Assembly: GCA_910579175.1 (NCBI GenBank)
Contig: CAJTTB010000014.1
Coordinates: 3,246-67,245 of the forward strand
Source of the DNA: an uncultured Oscillospiraceae bacterium
Lineage (GTDB): Bacteria; Bacillota; Clostridia; Oscillospirales; Ruminococcaceae
Direction: 5' to 3'
DNA length: 64,000 nucleotides
Shown: positions 27,485 to 36,743 of the stretch, piece after piece
Numbering within the stretch: the stretch's first letter is position 1
Layout of the letters: each line of letters opens with the position of its first letter
Program-made: the position numbers and the translations under genes
The notes under the pieces: generated by a model
Database searches by the model: none
The model's input: only the letters and a program-made list of their open reading frames with translations
What the model was told of the DNA's origin: nothing

Positions 27485-27859
27485 TTATTTTGATGACTGT
27501 TTACAGAACTGTTTGATTTTTTTAAAGGTTTCCTCACTGATAATATGTTCAATTCGACAAGCATCTTGACTGGCAATTTCTGGGCTAATTCCCAACGTTG
27601 TTTTCAAATATTCGGAAATAAAACAGTGCCGTTCATAAATGGCATCTGCCCTTTTCTGTCCTTCTTCTGTTAAAACAATGTTTCCGCCAGGTTCTACCAT
27701 AATTAAATTTGCATTTTTTAAAATCCCCATCGCTCTGCTAACACTCGGCTTACTATAATCAAGCTCATTTGCAATATCAATGGAACGAACATAGCCGTTT
27801 CTATTATGCAGCAGCAAAATCGTCTCTAAATAATTCTCCCCGGATTCCTGTATTTTCAT
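27485..27859 (-). CDS. DtxR/MntR-family metal-dependent transcription regulator
   Basis: A 124-residue winged-helix protein. The N-terminal HTH reads LDYSKPSVSRAMGILK and the dimerisation region follows, with EEGQKRADAIYERHCF and late ACRIEHIISEET carrying metal-ligand candidates (Glu, Cys, His). It lacks the SH3 domain of DtxR, so it resembles short MntR-type regulators. ATG 27859 follows AGAAAGGAGTATAC. Manganese or iron sensing is likely. It is co-oriented with the PPK2 gene and divergent from the antiporter gene. Confidence 0.88.
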   Translation of the reverse strand: MKIQESGENYLETILLLHNRNGYVRSIDIANELDYSKPSVSRAMGILKNANLIMVEPGGNIVLTEEGQKRADAIYERHCFISEYLKTTLGISPEIASQDACRIEHIISEETFKKIKQFCKQSSK

Positions 27860-27903
27860 AGGGGTATACTCCTTTCTCCATAAAATTCTCTTTATAAAAT
27901 ATA

Positions 27904-27932
27904 ATTGTACCATATTTGCTATAAATATACAA
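27904..27932 (-). promoter_or_regulatory. Candidate promoter of the MntR-type gene
   Basis: On the minus strand TTGTAT and TACAAT are separated by 17 bases; transcription would start about 40 bases before the start codon. The AT-rich region around it may hold an autoregulatory site. Confidence 0.5.
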
Positions 27933-28083
27933 GTATTGTCTATTTATAAAGTTATTATCTGTTTAAATTGTATAAATTTTATCCAATCTGATTATCCAAA
28001 ATCTTTAAAAAAATGGCTTTTTTGATACCAGAATCAATTTTTAAAAAAGCGTTAAAAATTTTTTAAAACTAAAACAAACAAAA

Positions 28084-28112
28084 TTGCACCATTTGCATAT
28101 TCTTGATATAAT
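28084..28112 (+). promoter_or_regulatory. Candidate promoter of the antiporter gene
   Basis: TTGCAC (28084-28089), 17 bases, TATAAT (28107-28112). It lies just upstream of the ribosome binding site at 28131-28139, so the leader is short. Confidence 0.65.
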
Positions 28113-28148
28113 AAAGTGGTATTTTTTGTAAAGAAAGGAGTTTTTGAT

Positions 28149-29567
28149 TTGATTGAATTTATGTTGGCAATTGGAGTCATTTTACTGGTTGCAGTATCGT
28201 CCAGTAAACTGCTGTATCGATTTGGTATCCCAACACTGCTTATTTTTATGGTGCTTGGTATGTTGCTTGGCTCAGATGGTCCCGGGGGAATCGCCTTTTC
28301 CAATTATGAAGTTGCCCGTAAAATTTGTTCGTTTGCATTGGTCTTCATTATGTTCTATGGCGGATTTAGCACCAACTGGAAGATTGCAAAACCAGTAGCA
28401 GTGCGTTCTATTTTAATGTCTACACTTGGCGTTGTTATCACAGCCATTACCACGGGATTATTTTGTCATTTGGTGCTAAAAACAACACTACTGGAAGGGT
28501 TACTGATTGGTTCTGTTATCGCCTCTACCGACGCTGCTTCTGTATTTGCCATCCTGCGTTCTAGAAAGCTCAACCTAAAAGGGGGTTTGGCATCCTTACT
28601 TGAAATCGAAAGCGGAAGCAATGACCCCGTTGCCTATATGCTGACCATTGTTACCCTTACATTGATGTCAAATGATACAGAAACTTCATTGGGATTGGTG
28701 TTGTTATATCAGATTGTATTTGGTATCTTGGTCGGCTTTGTACTTGCAAAATTATCTGGTTTTGTACTCAAACGCGTCAATCTAGAAATTGACGGTCTAT
28801 ATCCCATCTTTGTCACCGCCATTGCAATTGTAGCCTATGCCTTTAGTGAAACCATCGGGGGAAATGGTTATTTATGCGTTTATATCGTGGGCATTTACCT
28901 GGGAAATACGCGTTTTATTCACAAGAGAAGTCTCGTTCACTTTTTCGACGGCATCTCTTGGCTTATGCAAATATTGTTGTTTTTCACCTTAGGGCTGCTC
29001 TCTTTTCCCTCTCATCTGCCCAAAATCGCACTGTCTGCCTGTGCCATTGCAATATTCATCCTTCTAGTTGCTCGTCCTCTTGCGACTTTTTTGATTTTAT
29101 CCTGGTTTAAAACGCCGATAAAACAACAGCTTTTTGTGTCTTGGGTGGGACTCCGTGGAGCTGCTTCAATCGTATTTGCAATCTATGCGCTTACCTACAA
29201 TGTCGCCATCAAAAATGACATCTTTCACATTGTATTCTTCGTATCGCTATTTAGTGTTTCCATTCAGGGTTCTTTCATTCCACTGATTGCCCGCAAACTA
29301 AACCTAGTAGAAGAAGAATCTCCTGTTGCCAAAACATTTAACGACTATCAGGAGGAAAACAGTACACAATTGGTGGAACTGACTATCCAAGATGATAATC
29401 CTTGGGCAAATAAGAGTATTATGGAGGCTGATATTCCAGAAGAAATATTGGTGGTCATGATCAAACGAAAACAAGAAGTCGTTGTCCCCAAAGGATCTAC
29501 TATGATGAAACCCGGTGATATCTTGGTCCTCAGTGGAAATGACTTGGATTTGATTCCTCGTCCATAA
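28149..29567 (+). CDS. CPA1-family potassium/sodium:proton antiporter with TrkA-C domain
   Basis: A 472-residue membrane protein with about 12 hydrophobic helices (residues 1-385), including the GSVIASTDAASVFAIL and ESGSNDPVAY motifs of the NhaP2/CvrA branch, and a C-terminal RCK_C (TrkA-C) domain ending GDILVLSGNDLD. It should exchange K+ or Na+ for protons and be gated by a nucleotide such as c-di-AMP. The start is a TTG at 28149, 8 bases after AGAAAGGAG; the in-frame GTG at 28116 lies upstream of that site. Confidence 0.9.
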   Translation: MIEFMLAIGVILLVAVSSSKLLYRFGIPTLLIFMVLGMLLGSDGPGGIAFSNYEVARKICSFALVFIMFYGGFSTNWKIAKPVAVRSILMSTLGVVITAITTGLFCHLVLKTTLLEGLLIGSVIASTDAASVFAILRSRKLNLKGGLASLLEIESGSNDPVAYMLTIVTLTLMSNDTETSLGLVLLYQIVFGILVGFVLAKLSGFVLKRVNLEIDGLYPIFVTAIAIVAYAFSETIGGNGYLCVYIVGIYLGNTRFIHKRSLVHFFDGISWLMQILLFFTLGLLSFPSHLPKIALSACAIAIFILLVARPLATFLILSWFKTPIKQQLFVSWVGLRGAASIVFAIYALTYNVAIKNDIFHIVFFVSLFSVSIQGSFIPLIARKLNLVEEESPVAKTFNDYQEENSTQLVELTIQDDNPWANKSIMEADIPEEILVVMIKRKQEVVVPKGSTMMKPGDILVLSGNDLDLIPRP

Positions 29568-30446
29568 TTATCCAAATCGAAGGGAATATCCACAAGTTTG
29601 ACAAAGTACCTCCACTGCCTGACGCCTAGAAAATCCATCATATATCATTTTGGCGCGAGGTGTTTGCAAAATTTCTTCTAAAGGTGTGTCAAATAAATTT
29701 CCCAATGCAATATCTCCCTCATGATCTAGACAACAAGGGACTACTGTTCCATTACATAAAACTGCAAATTGATCTCGAAGCCCATAACAAAAACGCGGCT
29801 GAGAATCGGTTACATTGCTTATTTCAGGCCATTCAAATCGTTCTGCAAATTGTAGGAAGGTTCGGGTGGCTAATTGAATGTCCTTTTTAAAATCACACCG
29901 GGACTTTATCAAAAAATCCAATGCAAAAGCCTGTTCCAATTGGGTGAAAAACCACTGGTTGAGTTGATTTTGTCCTGCCACAATCTCATGATCTAAATTC
30001 CAAAATCGAAAAGCAACAATGATATTTGTCTCCCCTACTGCTCTTTTTGCAAAATCAGTGACAGATGTCAAATAGTCTTGTATGGACTGAGTAGAGGCGT
30101 TCGCTTCAAAACTATGTAAAGAAATATGAATTTTATAGAGTGCACCTGCATGTAACAACATATCCACCAATGATTTTTGATGCAATTGGGTTCCATTTGT
30201 AGTCAAAACAACCTTTAATCGATATTGTTGTGCAATTTTTAAAAATTCGGACAACTCCGGATGAATTGTCGGTTCTCCCATCACATGGAGATAAAGATAG
30301 TCCGTATACTGCCTAATTTGTTCTAGCGCACAAAGAAATTCTGTCCGATTCATAAAATGAGGAGAACGCTTTGTTTTGGGGCAAAAACTGCAATCCAAAT
30401 TACAAACATTGGTGATTTCTAGAAAACATTTTTTAAAACGCTTCAA
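29568..30446 (-). CDS. Radical SAM/SPASM domain protein
   Basis: A 292-residue iron-sulfur enzyme. The N-terminal cluster motif CNLDCSFC binds the SAM 4Fe-4S; a C-terminal SPASM-like region has CYGL, CNGTVVPCC and LCQTC. Such proteins modify peptides or other radicals' substrates, but no precursor peptide gene is adjacent. TTG 30446 is taken as start because AAGGAAGTGA lies 6 bases upstream. It converges with the antiporter gene with no gap. The specific reaction is unknown. Confidence 0.85.
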   Translation of the reverse strand: MKRFKKCFLEITNVCNLDCSFCPKTKRSPHFMNRTEFLCALEQIRQYTDYLYLHVMGEPTIHPELSEFLKIAQQYRLKVVLTTNGTQLHQKSLVDMLLHAGALYKIHISLHSFEANASTQSIQDYLTSVTDFAKRAVGETNIIVAFRFWNLDHEIVAGQNQLNQWFFTQLEQAFALDFLIKSRCDFKKDIQLATRTFLQFAERFEWPEISNVTDSQPRFCYGLRDQFAVLCNGTVVPCCLDHEGDIALGNLFDTPLEEILQTPRAKMIYDGFSRRQAVEVLCQTCGYSLRFG

Positions 30447-30481
30447 CTCGATCACTTCCTTAAAGCTGCTCAAAATATAAG

Positions 30482-30516
30482 CTGCTGAGAAAATATCATA
30501 AATATCTTCTCAGCAG
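30482..30516 (-). terminator. Terminator of the LytM protein gene
   Basis: CTGCTGAGAA pairs with TTCTCAGCAG (10 bp, extended by AT pairs) between the LytM gene and the radical SAM gene, both on the minus strand. It is followed by TTATATTTTG. Confidence 0.65.
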
Positions 30517-30580
30517 GTACTTTAATTATATCATCATGATAAAATTTTATCAAGCCCTATCCAATCGATAGCCCTCTATT

Positions 30581-31333
30581 TTATGCTGCCATCAAACTCA
30601 TAGGATCAATCCAAACACCTTCTTTTTTCACACCAAAATGCAGGTGACTGTCTTCGGCAATTTCAATTTCAGCAGTATTTCCAACTGCTCCCAATACATC
30701 GCCTACTTTCACTTCCTGTCCGACTTTCACATCAATATTGGGTTTTAAACCGTAATAATAACTCACATAATTGCCTGTATGCGCCACAGAAATACAAACA
30801 CCCCACATAGGATCTTCTTTGATTTCTTCAATGGTGCCATCTGCAATGCACTTTACTGGCGTATCCGCAACCGCTTTGACATCTACTCCATCATGTGTAC
30901 GCCATTCTTTGAGCGTTTTTGATTTTACCAAATCGCCATTGCTAAATGGATTTAATATTTCCCCTTCCAAAGGCATCATAAACTGTAATGCAGTTGCTTG
31001 CGTTTGTTCAATTGGTTGTTCTTGTACTGGATTAACAACCTGTTCTGCCATAGAAACTTCCGTTTTTGGTTGTTCGGTTGGAATATCACTTTCCGGTTTT
31101 GTCACCTCTTTTGTGGTATCTTTTGTAATATCTTTTGTGCTCGGATAATTCCAATCACTTGTTTTCTCACTTTGCGTACTTTCTGGTTCGCTCAAGTCCA
31201 GTGTTTGATCTTCGTTTAAACGATTCATCATACCATTGATACCAATATAGACTGCCGCAGCAATTGCTAGAATACAAACTCCCAAAGCTGCATAAAATCC
31301 TTTATGTTCTTTTTTAGATTGTGATTTTTTCAT
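30581..31333 (-). CDS. M23 (LytM) family membrane protein, SpoIIQ-like
   Basis: A 250-residue protein with a short basic N-terminus, one membrane anchor (about 13-33), a Thr/Glu/Pro-rich linker (40-115) and a C-terminal LytM domain (120-245). Zinc-ligand motifs HDGVD and HLHFG are both intact, so it may be a catalytic endopeptidase. Size and layout match SpoIIQ, the forespore partner of SpoIIIAH in engulfment; B. subtilis SpoIIQ has lost one ligand whereas clostridial ones keep it. No sporulation gene is adjacent, so SpoIIQ identity is inferred. Confidence 0.8.
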   Translation of the reverse strand: MKKSQSKKEHKGFYAALGVCILAIAAAVYIGINGMMNRLNEDQTLDLSEPESTQSEKTSDWNYPSTKDITKDTTKEVTKPESDIPTEQPKTEVSMAEQVVNPVQEQPIEQTQATALQFMMPLEGEILNPFSNGDLVKSKTLKEWRTHDGVDVKAVADTPVKCIADGTIEEIKEDPMWGVCISVAHTGNYVSYYYGLKPNIDVKVGQEVKVGDVLGAVGNTAEIEIAEDSHLHFGVKKEGVWIDPMSLMAA

Positions 31334-31796
31334 CTTTTCGTATCCTTTCTGTATAGTTTGGCAAATGGATCAGCAAAAACCTTTGCCAGTGCTTTTCTGT
31401 ATTTATTTTTGCCGCAATCAAATAGGAATATACAAACAAAAATTTTGATTTGAGATTGTTTTGTAAATTTGTCTATTGACTATCTTATCAAAAAAAAATA
31501 TAATGAAATTATGTATTTTTTAATCATAGGTAGGAATCACCCATTATTTGTAACCCAAATAAAAGCCCATTTCCCATCTTGCTGTTACACACTCAGAATA
31601 CTTGTTTTAGATTCACTAAGCGAGAATAGCACTGTCTGATGTGTGATTCGCAAACACAAAAATAAACCAATACACAACTAAAAACGATACTTGTTTTTAC
31701 AAATATCCATATTCTTCATCATTCGTCAAATCGCTTATCATTATTCGCGATTTGCAATTAAAAATATATCCATTAAGATATTGGGAGGAATTCATC
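31334..31796. other. Divergent gap and long serC leader
   Basis: This 463-base gap contains the serC promoter (31476-31504) and then about 285 bases of untranslated leader with a perfect 8-bp hairpin (CAAATCGC at 31727-31734, GCGATTTG at 31747-31754) shortly before the ribosome binding site. A longer imperfect pairing lies near 31620-31653. No T-box or known riboswitch core was recognised. Confidence 0.5.
31476..31504 (+). promoter_or_regulatory. Promoter of serC-serA
   Basis: TTGACT (31476-31481), 17 bases, TATAAT (31499-31504). Transcription from about 31511 would give an unusually long leader of about 285 bases. Confidence 0.75.
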
Positions 31797-32879
31797 ATGA
31801 GTAGAATCTATAATTTTAGTGCTGGTCCATCTATGTTGCCAGAATCTGTTTTAAAAAGAGCAGCAGAAGAAATGCTAGATTACAACAACAGCGGACAGTC
31901 TGTTATGGAAATGTCCCACCGTTCTAAAACATATGAGCAAATTATCACCTCTTGCGAAAGTTTATTGAGGGAACTTTTGCAAATTCCAGATAATTACAAA
32001 GTATTGTTTTTACAAGGTGGCGCTTCTTCACAATTTGCAATGATACCAATGAATCTGATGAAAAATCATAAAATTGACCTTGTTTTAACTGGTCAATGGG
32101 CAAAAAAAGCACATGCTGAAGCTAAAAAATATGGGGAAGTCAATGTGGTTGCTTCCAGTGCAGATAAGACCTTTTCTTATATTCCACAATTGGATCCTGC
32201 CTCCTTTTCAAAAGATGCAGATTACTTCTATATCTGCCTAAATAACACCATTTATGGTACCCATTATCACACACTTCCAGATACAGGAAATGTTCCACTT
32301 ATCGCAGATGTCAGCTCCTGTATTCTCTCCGAACCAATGGATATTTCAAAATTCGGGCTTATCTTTGCTGGGGCACAAAAAAACATGGGACCTGCTGGCT
32401 TAACGGTTGTCATCGTCAGAGAAGACTTGATTGGCGAAGTTGCTCCAACCGTTCCAACTATGTTCAGTTATCAAATTCATGCAGATAATCAATCTATGTA
32501 TAATACCCCTCCAACCTATGCAATCTACATCTGTAAATTGGTATTGGAATGGCTAAAAAATGACATCGGTGGATTGGAAAATATGCATCAAATCAATCAG
32601 AAAAAAGCAGCCATTCTCTATGATTTTCTGGATAGTTCTAAGTTATTCCAAGCTACAGTAGAACCTGCTTCTCGTTCCCTGATGAACGTTCCATTTATTA
32701 CCGGAAACGAAGAGCTGGATAAAAAATTCATCGCTCAATCCATTGAACATGGATTTGCAAATCTAAAGGGGCATCGCTCTGTAGGCGGTATGCGCGCTTC
32801 TATCTACAATGCAATGCCAATAGAAGGTGTTGAAGCATTGGTATCATTTATGAAGGAATTTGAAAAGGCAAATTCTTAA
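31797..32879 (+). CDS. serC: Phosphoserine aminotransferase
   Basis: A 360-residue PLP enzyme that transaminates 3-phosphohydroxypyruvate to phosphoserine. It begins MSRIYNFSAGPSMLPESVL, has FLQGGASSQFAM for cofactor phosphate binding, FAGAQKNMGPAG with the PLP lysine, and SLMNVPF and GHRSVGGMRASIYNAM near the C-terminus. ATG 31797 follows GGGAGGAATTC. serA follows by 30 bases, so the first two steps of serine synthesis are one operon. Confidence 0.97.
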   Translation: MSRIYNFSAGPSMLPESVLKRAAEEMLDYNNSGQSVMEMSHRSKTYEQIITSCESLLRELLQIPDNYKVLFLQGGASSQFAMIPMNLMKNHKIDLVLTGQWAKKAHAEAKKYGEVNVVASSADKTFSYIPQLDPASFSKDADYFYICLNNTIYGTHYHTLPDTGNVPLIADVSSCILSEPMDISKFGLIFAGAQKNMGPAGLTVVIVREDLIGEVAPTVPTMFSYQIHADNQSMYNTPPTYAIYICKLVLEWLKNDIGGLENMHQINQKKAAILYDFLDSSKLFQATVEPASRSLMNVPFITGNEELDKKFIAQSIEHGFANLKGHRSVGGMRASIYNAMPIEGVEALVSFMKEFEKANS

Positions 32880-32909
32880 ATTTCATATATTGGAAAGGCG
32901 GTTTTTTCG

Positions 32910-34067
32910 ATGTTTCAAATAAAACTTTTAAATAAAATATCTCCCATTGGATTAGAAAAGTTTGATAAAAATCAATACTCCTGTGCAGAGGATTTTGAAA
33001 ATCCAGATGCCATTATGGTCAGAAGTGCTTCTATGCACGACATGGAATTTTCAAGCTCTGTCAAAGCCATCGCACGTGCTGGCGCGGGTGTCAACAACAT
33101 CCCATGTGACAAGTGTTCTGAACAGGGAATTGTCGTATTTAACACACCAGGCGCCAATGCAAATGCCGTAAAAGAGATGGTCATTCTAGGGCTTTTAATC
33201 TCCTCTAGAAGGGTAGCAGATTCTATGGAATGGGTCAAAACCCTTTCTGGAAAAGGTGAAGAAGTTTCTAAGATGGTAGAAAAGGGAAAAGGACAGTTCG
33301 TAGGTCCCGAAATTGCAGGTAAAACTTTAGGTATCATTGGACTTGGTGCAATTGGTGTATTGGTGGCAAATGCAGCAGCTGACTTGGGTATGACTGTCTA
33401 TGGATATGATCCCTATATCAGTGTAGAAGCGGCTTGGGGACTTTCTAGTCAGGTTAAACACGCAGTTAATTTAAATGAAATTTATGAAAAATGCGATTAT
33501 ATCACCATCCATGTGCCATGTAATAGCGAAACCAAGGGCATGATCAATGCTTCCTCTATCGCAACGATGAAAACTGGTGTACGTATCTTAAACTTTGCAC
33601 GCGGTGAACTGGTAGACGCTCAGGACATCATCGACGCATTGGCTATCAAAAAAGTAAGTTGTTATGTGACGGATTTCCCAACAGACGCCCAATTGACTGC
33701 TCCTGGTGTGGTATCCTTCCCTCACCTAGGTGCCTCTACTCCTGAATCAGAGGACAATTGTGCAAAAATGGCTGTAAAAGAATTGATAGACTATTTAGAA
33801 AATGGCAATATTAAAAATTCCGTCAATATGCCTGCTGCTTCCATGCCTAAGAGTGGAAAAACTCGCATTTGTATCATTCATCAAAATATCCCAACCATGT
33901 TGTCCAAAATTTCAACAGCACTATCTGATATCAACATTGAAAATATGCTAAATCAATCCAAAAAGAACTATGCTTATACGATGATTGATACCAATGGCGA
34001 AGTAAGCGCTGCTGTTTTAGAAGGTCTGCGCAGTATCAAAGGGGTTATTAAAATTAGAACCATCTAA
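32910..34067 (+). CDS. serA: D-3-phosphoglycerate dehydrogenase
   Basis: A 385-residue NAD-dependent dehydrogenase for the first committed step of serine synthesis. The substrate domain has RAGAGVNNIP, the Rossmann fold has GLGAIGVLVA near residue 147, and catalytic residues fit NFARGELVD and FPHLGAST. A C-terminal ACT-like region (about 315-385) suggests serine feedback. Length matches the short two-domain-plus-ACT type found in Clostridia. AAAGGCGG precedes the ATG. Confidence 0.94.
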   Translation: MFQIKLLNKISPIGLEKFDKNQYSCAEDFENPDAIMVRSASMHDMEFSSSVKAIARAGAGVNNIPCDKCSEQGIVVFNTPGANANAVKEMVILGLLISSRRVADSMEWVKTLSGKGEEVSKMVEKGKGQFVGPEIAGKTLGIIGLGAIGVLVANAAADLGMTVYGYDPYISVEAAWGLSSQVKHAVNLNEIYEKCDYITIHVPCNSETKGMINASSIATMKTGVRILNFARGELVDAQDIIDALAIKKVSCYVTDFPTDAQLTAPGVVSFPHLGASTPESEDNCAKMAVKELIDYLENGNIKNSVNMPAASMPKSGKTRICIIHQNIPTMLSKISTALSDINIENMLNQSKKNYAYTMIDTNGEVSAAVLEGLRSIKGVIKIRTI

Positions 34068-34164
34068 TTTCCTATGAATTTAAACCAAGATGATATTTTT
34101 CTATTCTGTGAATTGCTCATAGAAAATGAAAACATATCATCTTGATTTTTTATCTATTGTTTCA

Positions 34165-34193
34165 TTGCACATCAATTATAAACGTGGTATGAT
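34165..34193 (+). promoter_or_regulatory. Candidate promoter of prfC
   Basis: TTGCAC (34165-34170), 17 bases, TATGAT (34188-34193), about 38 bases before the TTG start of prfC. Confidence 0.5.
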
Positions 34194-34230
34194 TAAACCT
34201 GCTAACGATCAATCAATTGGAGGTTTTAGA

Positions 34231-35817
34231 TTGTCAAATTTACAAGATGAAATTACAAGAAGAAGAACATTTGCAATTATCTCACACCCTGACGCAGGTA
34301 AAACAACACTGACAGAAAAGTTCTTATTGTATGGTGGTGCAATCTCTTTGGCAGGTTCTGTTAAGGGAAAAAAGACCGCAAAACACGCTGTATCCGACTG
34401 GATGGAAATCGAAAAACAAAGAGGAATTTCAGTTACTTCTTCTGTCATGCAGTTTCAATATCAAAATTATTGTATCAATATCCTAGATACTCCAGGACAC
34501 CAGGATTTTTCTGAAGATACCTATCGCACTTTGATGGCAGCAGATTCCGCAGTAATGGTGATCGATGCCTCTAAGGGAGTAGAAAATCAGACCAGAAAGC
34601 TATTTAAAGTCTGTGTTATGCGCCATATTCCAATCTTCACCTTTATCAACAAGATGGATAGAGAGGCAAAAAATCCATTTGATTTGATGGAAGAAATCGA
34701 ACAAGAACTGGGAATCCAAACCTATCCCATCAATTGGCCAATTGGTTCCGGAAAGGAATTTCAGGGCGTTTATGACCGCAATTTAAAAGAAATGATTGCA
34801 TTTGAAGCCAATAATGGTCAACACCAAGTAAAAGCCACTGCACTAGACCTACAGGACGAAACACTAAAAGATGTGATTGGCACAGAGCACTATCAAACAT
34901 TACTGGAAGATATTGAATTGCTCGATGGGGCTGGCAGTGAATTTTCTCAACAGCGTGTCAGTGATGGTACCTTGTCCCCTGTATTTTTTGGCTCTGCACT
35001 AACCAACTTTGGCGTAGAACCCTTTTTAAGAGATTTTCTCACCATGACTACCTCCCCATTGCCTCGCAGCGCTGATATTGGAATCATTGATCCTGCTACA
35101 AATCCATTTTCTGGATTTATCTTTAAAATTCAAGCCAATATGAATAAAGCTCATCGAGATAGAATTGCATTTATGCGCATCTGTTCTGGGCAATTTGAAA
35201 AGGGAATGGAAGTATTCCATATACAGGGCAATAAAAAAATGAAACTATTACAACCTCAGCAGATGATGGCACAGGATAGAGAAGTCATTGATGAAGCCTA
35301 TGCAGGGGATATCATAGGTGTATTTGACCCTGGTATTTTTTCCATTGGCGATACACTTTGTACTGCCAATCATAAAATGATTTATGAAGGCATTCCAACC
35401 TTTGCCCCAGAACACTTTGCAAGGGTTAGTCAAAAAGATACACTCAAACGAAAACAATTTGTCAAGGGAACCTCTCAAATTGCCCAAGAAGGTGCTATTC
35501 AGATCTTCCAAGAATTGGACTCTGGTATGGAAGAAGTCATTGTTGGCGTTGTCGGCGTATTGCAATTTGAAGTATTAGAACACAGATTAAAACACGAATA
35601 TCATGTTGATATCCGAATGGAACATCTGCCCTATCAATATATCCGCTGGATTGAAAATCACGATATCGATCCCAAAAAACTAAACCTCACTTCAGACACC
35701 AAGCGAATTCAGGACCTCAAGGGAAGATATCTCCTATTATTTACCAACAGTTGGGGCGTTCAATGGGCATTGGATAAAAACCCAGGTTTAGAGCTTTCTG
35801 AATTTGGAAAAGCATAA
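34231..35817 (+). CDS. prfC: Peptide chain release factor 3
   Basis: A 528-residue translational GTPase that recycles RF1/RF2 after termination. G motifs are HPDAGKTT near residue 18, DTPGHQDF and NKMDRE; the RF3-specific GSVKGKKTAKHAVSDWMEIE region is present. Length matches the 529-residue E. coli protein. TTG 34231 is the start, 7 bases after TTGGAGG; the longer in-frame reading from 34126 lacks a site and extends beyond the family N-terminus. Confidence 0.95.
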   Translation: MSNLQDEITRRRTFAIISHPDAGKTTLTEKFLLYGGAISLAGSVKGKKTAKHAVSDWMEIEKQRGISVTSSVMQFQYQNYCINILDTPGHQDFSEDTYRTLMAADSAVMVIDASKGVENQTRKLFKVCVMRHIPIFTFINKMDREAKNPFDLMEEIEQELGIQTYPINWPIGSGKEFQGVYDRNLKEMIAFEANNGQHQVKATALDLQDETLKDVIGTEHYQTLLEDIELLDGAGSEFSQQRVSDGTLSPVFFGSALTNFGVEPFLRDFLTMTTSPLPRSADIGIIDPATNPFSGFIFKIQANMNKAHRDRIAFMRICSGQFEKGMEVFHIQGNKKMKLLQPQQMMAQDREVIDEAYAGDIIGVFDPGIFSIGDTLCTANHKMIYEGIPTFAPEHFARVSQKDTLKRKQFVKGTSQIAQEGAIQIFQELDSGMEEVIVGVVGVLQFEVLEHRLKHEYHVDIRMEHLPYQYIRWIENHDIDPKKLNLTSDTKRIQDLKGRYLLLFTNSWGVQWALDKNPGLELSEFGKA

Positions 35818-35893
35818 CATCTTTGTCAATCCAGAAAACAAATCAACCTAGCCATATCACATGATAATCTATCAATATAAGAGGAGTTTTAAC

Positions 35894-36391
35894 ATGGAAA
35901 TTTGGGATGCATACTATCAAGATGGAACACTCGCAAATATAGATTTGATTCGAGGAGAACCGATTCCAAACGGATTATACCACTTGGTATGTGAAGTGAT
36001 TGTACGACATATTGACGGCGACTATCTGTTGATGCAGCGAGATTGGTCCAAACCAAATTACGGTGGCTATTTTGAAGCAACCGCAGGAGGCTCCGCTCTC
36101 AAGGGAGAAGATAAACTTACCTGTATCAAAAGAGAGCTCTTAGAAGAAACTGGCATTTTAGAAGATACATTTTACGAGATTGGACGAGATTTATCCAATA
36201 CTTGTATTTATTACACCTTTTTATGTGTTACTTCTTGTAAAAAAAACAGTATAACACTCCAAGAAGGAGAAACAATAGCTTATAAATGGATATCCGAACA
36301 AGAATTTATTGATTTTATCCATTCAGAGCAGATGATTGATACAAGACAAAAAAGATTTTTAGAATATTTCTCTAAGATGAATTATCTATAA
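35894..36391 (+). CDS. Nudix hydrolase
   Basis: A 165-residue cytoplasmic pyrophosphohydrolase. The Nudix box is complete: G-x5-E-x7-REL-x-EE-x-G beginning GGSALKGEDKLTC and ending RELLEETGI. The N-terminus resembles IPP-isomerase-like/YfcD-type Nudix proteins (IWDAYYQDG). AAGAGGAGTTTTAAC precedes ATG 35894. Substrate is unknown. It is followed by a strong terminator and then the HipA island. Confidence 0.88.
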   Translation: MEIWDAYYQDGTLANIDLIRGEPIPNGLYHLVCEVIVRHIDGDYLLMQRDWSKPNYGGYFEATAGGSALKGEDKLTCIKRELLEETGILEDTFYEIGRDLSNTCIYYTFLCVTSCKKNSITLQEGETIAYKWISEQEFIDFIHSEQMIDTRQKRFLEYFSKMNYL

Positions 36392-36402
36392 CCATATATT
36401 CA

Positions 36403-36436
36403 AAAAAGAGTTGAAACAATTGTTTCAACTCTTTTT
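36403..36436 (+). terminator. Terminator of the Nudix gene
   Basis: A perfect inverted repeat (AAAAAGAGTTGAAACAA and complement, 17 bp per arm including the short central AATT) ending in T5. Confidence 0.9.
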
Positions 36437-36465
36437 ATATTTCCATATGATAACCAAATATTATA

Positions 36466-36624
36466 CTCCCAATTTCTATTCGTGTTTGGATGGTTATCTT
36501 GGATTGAAAGGCTTCTTTCAATTCTGGGCAGAGAGGTGCCCAGTACTTAGTTGGTTTCCCTTCTAAGATACTTTTATTTTCTTGAATGGGATGCTTGATT
36601 AGCAACTCAAAAGAAAACTGGGAT
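36466..36624 (+). repeat. MITE-like repeat, copy A (left of the HipA island)
   Basis: A 159-bp element, about 85-90% identical by eye to copy B at 37865-38018 and in the same orientation. It begins TCCCAATTTCT and ends AGAAAACTGGGA, forming 11-12-bp terminal inverted repeats. Inside are hairpins ATTGAAAG/CTTTCAAT and CTGGGC/GCCCAG. The shared core includes TTAGTTGGTTTCCCTTCTAA. It has no gene. Confidence 0.8.
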
Positions 36625-36743
36625 TAACATATTAACACCTCTATATTATTATATGTGTCTATATAGTTTATACAATTTTATTGTATTTTATACATCTCTT
36701 TTATAGAATTGTATATAAATATGTACTCTACTTATACTCTATT
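36625..36743. other. AT-rich tail of the HipA island
   Basis: About 120 bases of very AT-rich DNA between repeat copy A and the end of the HipA-like gene. No gene or strong hairpin is visible. Confidence 0.4.

Noticed and set aside
31505..31796. Serine T-box upstream of serC
   Set aside because: No T-box antiterminator core or terminator with T run is present before the ribosome binding site.
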